A stretch of 14,769 bases of DNA. Origin: DALYJJ01 sp031969915. GTDB taxonomy: Bacteria; Acidobacteriota; Terriglobia; Bryobacterales; Bryobacteraceae. Made by a program: the position numbers and the translations under genes. A model generated the notes under the pieces. It made no database searches. It had not been told where the DNA came from and saw only the letters and a program-made list of their open reading frames with translations. The stretch is from contig DALYJJ010000140.1 of assembly GCA_031969915.1 (NCBI GenBank), positions 1 to 14,769 of the forward strand. Direction: 5' to 3'. This document shows, piece by piece, positions 12,343 to 14,769 of this stretch (the stretch's first letter is position 1; the number at the start of each line of letters is the position of its first letter).

Positions 12343-14523
12343 CTCTACGGCCAGCGTGCTCTTTGCCGGCACGGCGCGAAACGGCAGTGGGAAGCTGCGG
12401 CCGTTGTAGTAGGCCTCCCACTGGTCCTTGTAGTGCGAAGACAGCGGATGGCCGCTTTCCCCGATGGTCAGGTTCATCAGCGAGCGGTCCCAATCGCTCA
12501 GGTCGGCGACGAAGCGCATCGAGGGGCCGAGGCGGCGCGTGGTCTGCTTGACGGTGGTGGATGCGCCGCTCATCGGCACGCGTCCGATGGTGTAGCGGCG
12601 GCCGATCCAGGGCAAGCGGCTCACGACGGGGTGCGAAAGGTCGGCCTGGTTGGCAAAGCCCCAATCCCACTTGTCGGGATTCGCACCTTGAATCCGCCGC
12701 GCTTCGTCGGCGGCGTCGGCGAAGGCGCCGGTGAGCATGCGGTCCCAATCGTCGAACCAACCGGCGGGCCGTTCGCGAAGCAGGCGCTCCACGACAGGCG
12801 CGGCCATCGGGTAGTCGTAGGTCTGGCCTTTGCCGGGCGAAGCGCTTTCGGCCACCGCCTTGCGGATGTGCTGAAACGCGAGCGTCGCCAGAAACGGCGC
12901 GGGGGTGCCTTTCTCCATCTGGCCGTTCCAGGAACGAAGAATCTCGAGCGCCCGCCCGCCGTCGCCCGGCTTGTGGGCGGCCACGATCCGGCCGGCCAGG
13001 AAATGAAGGAAGGGCGAGTAGACGTCCTTCTGGATCACGAGCATGTCTTCGGGCTTCCATTTGCCGCCCGCGGAGAGCAGGTCGCGGATCTGCCGGAACC
13101 GGTATGGCGCAGCGAAGTTGCCGGCCACGGCGTGCTTGTACTCCGCAGGGAAGGGGTTTTGGTTCGCCGTGACGATCAAGCCCGAGGGCGGATTGTAGAC
13201 GCTCGGCAGATCGTCGAAGGGAATTCGGCCCTCCCATTCGGTCTCGCCGCTCGCGCCGTCGAGTGGCAGTTCGCCGGCGAAACCCATGCGATCGGGCAGC
13301 AATCCGGCGGCCTGGTATCCGATATTGCCCTGCGTGTCGGCGTAAACGAAGTTCTGGGCGGGTCCGGGAAAACGCCTGAGCGCCTCGCGAAACTCCGTCC
13401 AGTTCGTCGCCTGGTTCAGGCGCGGGATCGGATACTCAAAACCGTCCGGGGCGTGCGCGATCCATCGCAGCGCCAGGTGACGGCCGCCTTCCGTGAGCAC
13501 GACCGGGCCATGGCGAGTGACCCAGACCGGCGCCTCCACAGGCTTGCCGCCGCGCACCGCGATGAACTCCCGCTCCAGGCGCGCCTGCTCCACCTGCCCG
13601 CGAAACAGGTAGCGGCCGGTGGCGGGATCGAACTGCTCGATGTAGAGATCCTGCACGTCGAACTGCAGGTTCGTGACACCCCACGCGATGTGCTCGTTGT
13701 GGCCGACGATCACGAAGGGCAGGCCCGGGAGGGCCGCGCCGGCGACGTTCAGGCCGGGCGCCTCCAGGTGCACCATGTGCCACGTCGATGGGAAAGAGAA
13801 CTCCAGATGCGGATCGTTCGCCAGCAGCGGCTTGCCGGAGGCCGTGCGCCGGCCCGCCACAACCCACGCGTTCGACCCCGGCTGCACATCGCCGCCCATG
13901 CGCGCCGGGAACAGCTCGCGGACCTTTCGCATGTCTCCGCCGCGCAGCAGGCGCACCCGCTGGACTTCATCGCGCCAGCTTGTGGTGAGGGTGCGGTACA
14001 TGTGCAGCGCGGCGAGCAGAGAGTCGACGACGGTCCAGGGGCGGGGCTCGTACTGCAGCAGGGAAAACTCAAGGGGCAGCTTGCCGCGATGCGATTCGAT
14101 GTAGGAATTCACGCCCGCGGCGTAGAGGGCCAGCCACTTGCGATCCCCGGCGGGCATGGTCCGGAGCTGGTCCTGGGCGGTGCGGCGGAGCAGCAGGCGG
14201 CGCGTTTCGGTATCCGCTTCGACAAAGCCGTCGCCGAGCACTTCGCTCAGTTCGCCCGCGGCCAGGCGGCGCAACGCATCCATCTGCCAGAGGCGGTCCT
14301 GGGCGGTGACATAGCCGTGGAGAAAGGCGGCGTCCTCCAGGGAGGCCGCGCGCACGTGCGGCACGCCGCGCTCGTCGCGGACCACGGTGGCCTTCTGCGC
14401 GACGGGCAGCCGCACGACACCCGAAGTTTGCGGCAGCGGACGCCAGGCGAACCACCACGCCGCGCCCAGCGCCGCCAGCGCAATCACGGCGTTCACCGCC
14501 CGAAGGGCCCATCTCAGCAGCAT
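12337..14523 (-). CDS. Penicillin acylase family amidohydrolase (Ntn hydrolase)
   Basis: The 728-residue product is a penicillin acylase/acylhomoserine-lactone acylase type enzyme. It is made as one chain that cuts itself into alpha and beta subunits and hydrolyses an amide bond, probably in the periplasm. An N-terminal hydrophobic segment (about 7-27) is a signal or anchor. The alpha part includes 'HVRAASLEDAAFLHGYVTAQDRLWQMD' spread over 56-82. The cleavage and catalytic site is G216/S217 in 'QPGSNAWVVAG', so S217 is the beta-subunit nucleophile. 'LLANDPHLEF' (232-241), 'GLPFVIVGHNEHIAWGVTN' (266-284) and 'TANQNPF' (451-457, with N453 as the likely oxyanion Asn) complete the active-site signature. 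'SGASTTVKQ' and 'GESGHPLSSHYKDQW' near the C-terminus are typical. The real substrate is unknown; candidates are acyl amides, peptides or quorum-sensing lactones. TACACT lies 8 bp before the ATG. It is divergent from the CNNM-type gene. Confidence 0.93.
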   Translation of the reverse strand: MLLRWALRAVNAVIALAALGAAWWFAWRPLPQTSGVVRLPVAQKATVVRDERGVPHVRAASLEDAAFLHGYVTAQDRLWQMDALRRLAAGELSEVLGDGFVEADTETRRLLLRRTAQDQLRTMPAGDRKWLALYAAGVNSYIESHRGKLPLEFSLLQYEPRPWTVVDSLLAALHMYRTLTTSWRDEVQRVRLLRGGDMRKVRELFPARMGGDVQPGSNAWVVAGRRTASGKPLLANDPHLEFSFPSTWHMVHLEAPGLNVAGAALPGLPFVIVGHNEHIAWGVTNLQFDVQDLYIEQFDPATGRYLFRGQVEQARLEREFIAVRGGKPVEAPVWVTRHGPVVLTEGGRHLALRWIAHAPDGFEYPIPRLNQATNWTEFREALRRFPGPAQNFVYADTQGNIGYQAAGLLPDRMGFAGELPLDGASGETEWEGRIPFDDLPSVYNPPSGLIVTANQNPFPAEYKHAVAGNFAAPYRFRQIRDLLSAGGKWKPEDMLVIQKDVYSPFLHFLAGRIVAAHKPGDGGRALEILRSWNGQMEKGTPAPFLATLAFQHIRKAVAESASPGKGQTYDYPMAAPVVERLLRERPAGWFDDWDRMLTGAFADAADEARRIQGANPDKWDWGFANQADLSHPVVSRLPWIGRRYTIGRVPMSGASTTVKQTTRRLGPSMRFVADLSDWDRSLMNLTIGESGHPLSSHYKDQWEAYYNGRSFPLPFRAVPAKSTLAVEP

Positions 14524-14559
14524 GAAGAATCAGTGTAGCGTGGAGATAGCGACTCCCCT
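14524..14559. promoter_or_regulatory. Divergent intergenic region between the acylase and CNNM-type genes
   Basis: Only 36 bp separate the two start codons. On the minus strand TACACT (14537 to 14532) lies 8 bp before the acylase ATG. A small 4-bp dyad, GGAG/CTCC at about 14542-14556, is present. No clear -35 element is seen for either direction, and GGAG at 14542-14545 is too far (14 nt) from the ATG at 14560 to be a good ribosome-binding site. Confidence 0.3.
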
Positions 14560-14769
14560 ATGGATGGCTACTTCGCCTATCGCCTGCTCCTGCTGTTGCT
14601 GATCATCGCCGTGAATGCTTTCTTTGCAGGCGCCGAGGTGGCGTTGGTCTCGGTGCGCCAGTCGCGGCTGCGCGAGATGGCGGCCGAGGGACAGGTGGGC
14701 GCGCAAGCGGCGATGAGTCTGCTGGCCAACCCGGAGCGGCTGCTCTCGGTGGTGCAGGTGGGCGTCACG
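14560..14769 (+). CDS. CNNM/HlyC/CorC-type membrane protein, N-terminal part, 3' truncated
   Basis: Seventy codons run open from ATG 14560 to the window edge. The product begins 'MDGYFAYR', then a hydrophobic helix (about 8-24) and 'NAFFAGAEVALVSVRQSRL' (19-37). This is the signature of the DUF21/CNNM domain of the hemolysin-C-like family, whose members normally read close to 'NAFFVAAEFALVKVR'. 'NPERLLSVVQVGVT' at 57-70 is the usual lead into the second helix ('n-p-e-r-f-L-s-t-v-Q-i-G-i-T'). Full-length members (about 420-450 residues) have three or four membrane helices, two CBS domains and a CorC-HlyC domain, and are linked to Mg2+ or Co2+ transport; these parts are outside the window. It is divergent from the acylase gene. 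Confidence 0.85.
   Translation, partial: MDGYFAYRLLLLLLIIAVNAFFAGAEVALVSVRQSRLREMAAEGQVGAQAAMSLLANPERLLSVVQVGVT

Noticed and set aside
12433..14538. Plus-strand frame of 701 codons opposite the acylase gene
   Set aside because: The penicillin acylase signatures are complete on the minus strand; the plus-strand translation shows no family pattern.
1..14769. Search for mobile elements, CRISPR arrays, tRNA and rRNA genes
   Set aside because: No transposase or integrase motif, terminal inverted repeats, regularly spaced repeats, or tRNA/rRNA-like sequence was seen by eye; short degenerate elements could be missed.

Overview
The window looks like a chromosomal piece of a GC-rich, heterotrophic Gram-negative bacterium, most likely an Acidobacteriota member of the Solibacter/Bryobacter type. 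This placement is an inference from gene content (a MerR-TPR fusion regulator, a signal-peptide-bearing methyltransferase, a family 22 oligogalacturonide lyase, a penicillin-acylase-type amidohydrolase, several exported proteins of unknown function) and from base composition. No rRNA, tRNA, phage, IS or CRISPR sequence is visible. Coding density is high and almost every long antisense reading frame is a composition shadow.

Layout. (1) 1-376: C-terminal end of a pirin-family bicupin, convergent with (2) a minus-strand pair: a membrane-bound YdjM/DUF457 hydrolase (2822-1821) followed after 15 bp by an NAD(P)-dependent aldehyde dehydrogenase (1805-384). (3) 2823-3041: an intergenic region holding what reads as a complete plus-strand small-RNA unit: a sigma70-type promoter, two equal hairpins with near-identical anti-Shine-Dalgarno loops, and a rho-independent terminator. 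(4) Minus-strand cluster 6002-3042: exported SAM methyltransferase, oligogalacturonide lyase, GT4 glycosyltransferase. (5) Plus-strand pair 6036-7437: a lipoprotein with a DUF4352-like domain and an exported protein with two Ig-like domains. (6) A minus-strand MerR-HTH/TPR protein (8349-7444) divergent from (7) feoA-feoB and trxB (8419-11521, plus). (8) Minus strand: a penicillin acylase-family hydrolase (14523-12337) and an exported helical-repeat protein with one CxxCH motif (12275-11532). (9) 14560-end: the start of a CNNM/HlyC-type membrane protein, cut by the window edge.

Functional reading: ferrous iron uptake (FeoA/FeoB) lies just upstream of thioredoxin reductase. The lyase gives cytoplasmic breakdown of unsaturated pectin fragments, and the aldehyde dehydrogenase may serve sugar-acid or aldehyde catabolism, but nothing links the two directly. 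Several genes (feoA, the MerR-TPR gene, the acylase, the CxxCH protein) have -10-like hexamers only 6-12 bp before their start codons, suggesting leaderless or very short leaders.

The best candidate for something undescribed is the double-hairpin RNA at about 2960-3035.
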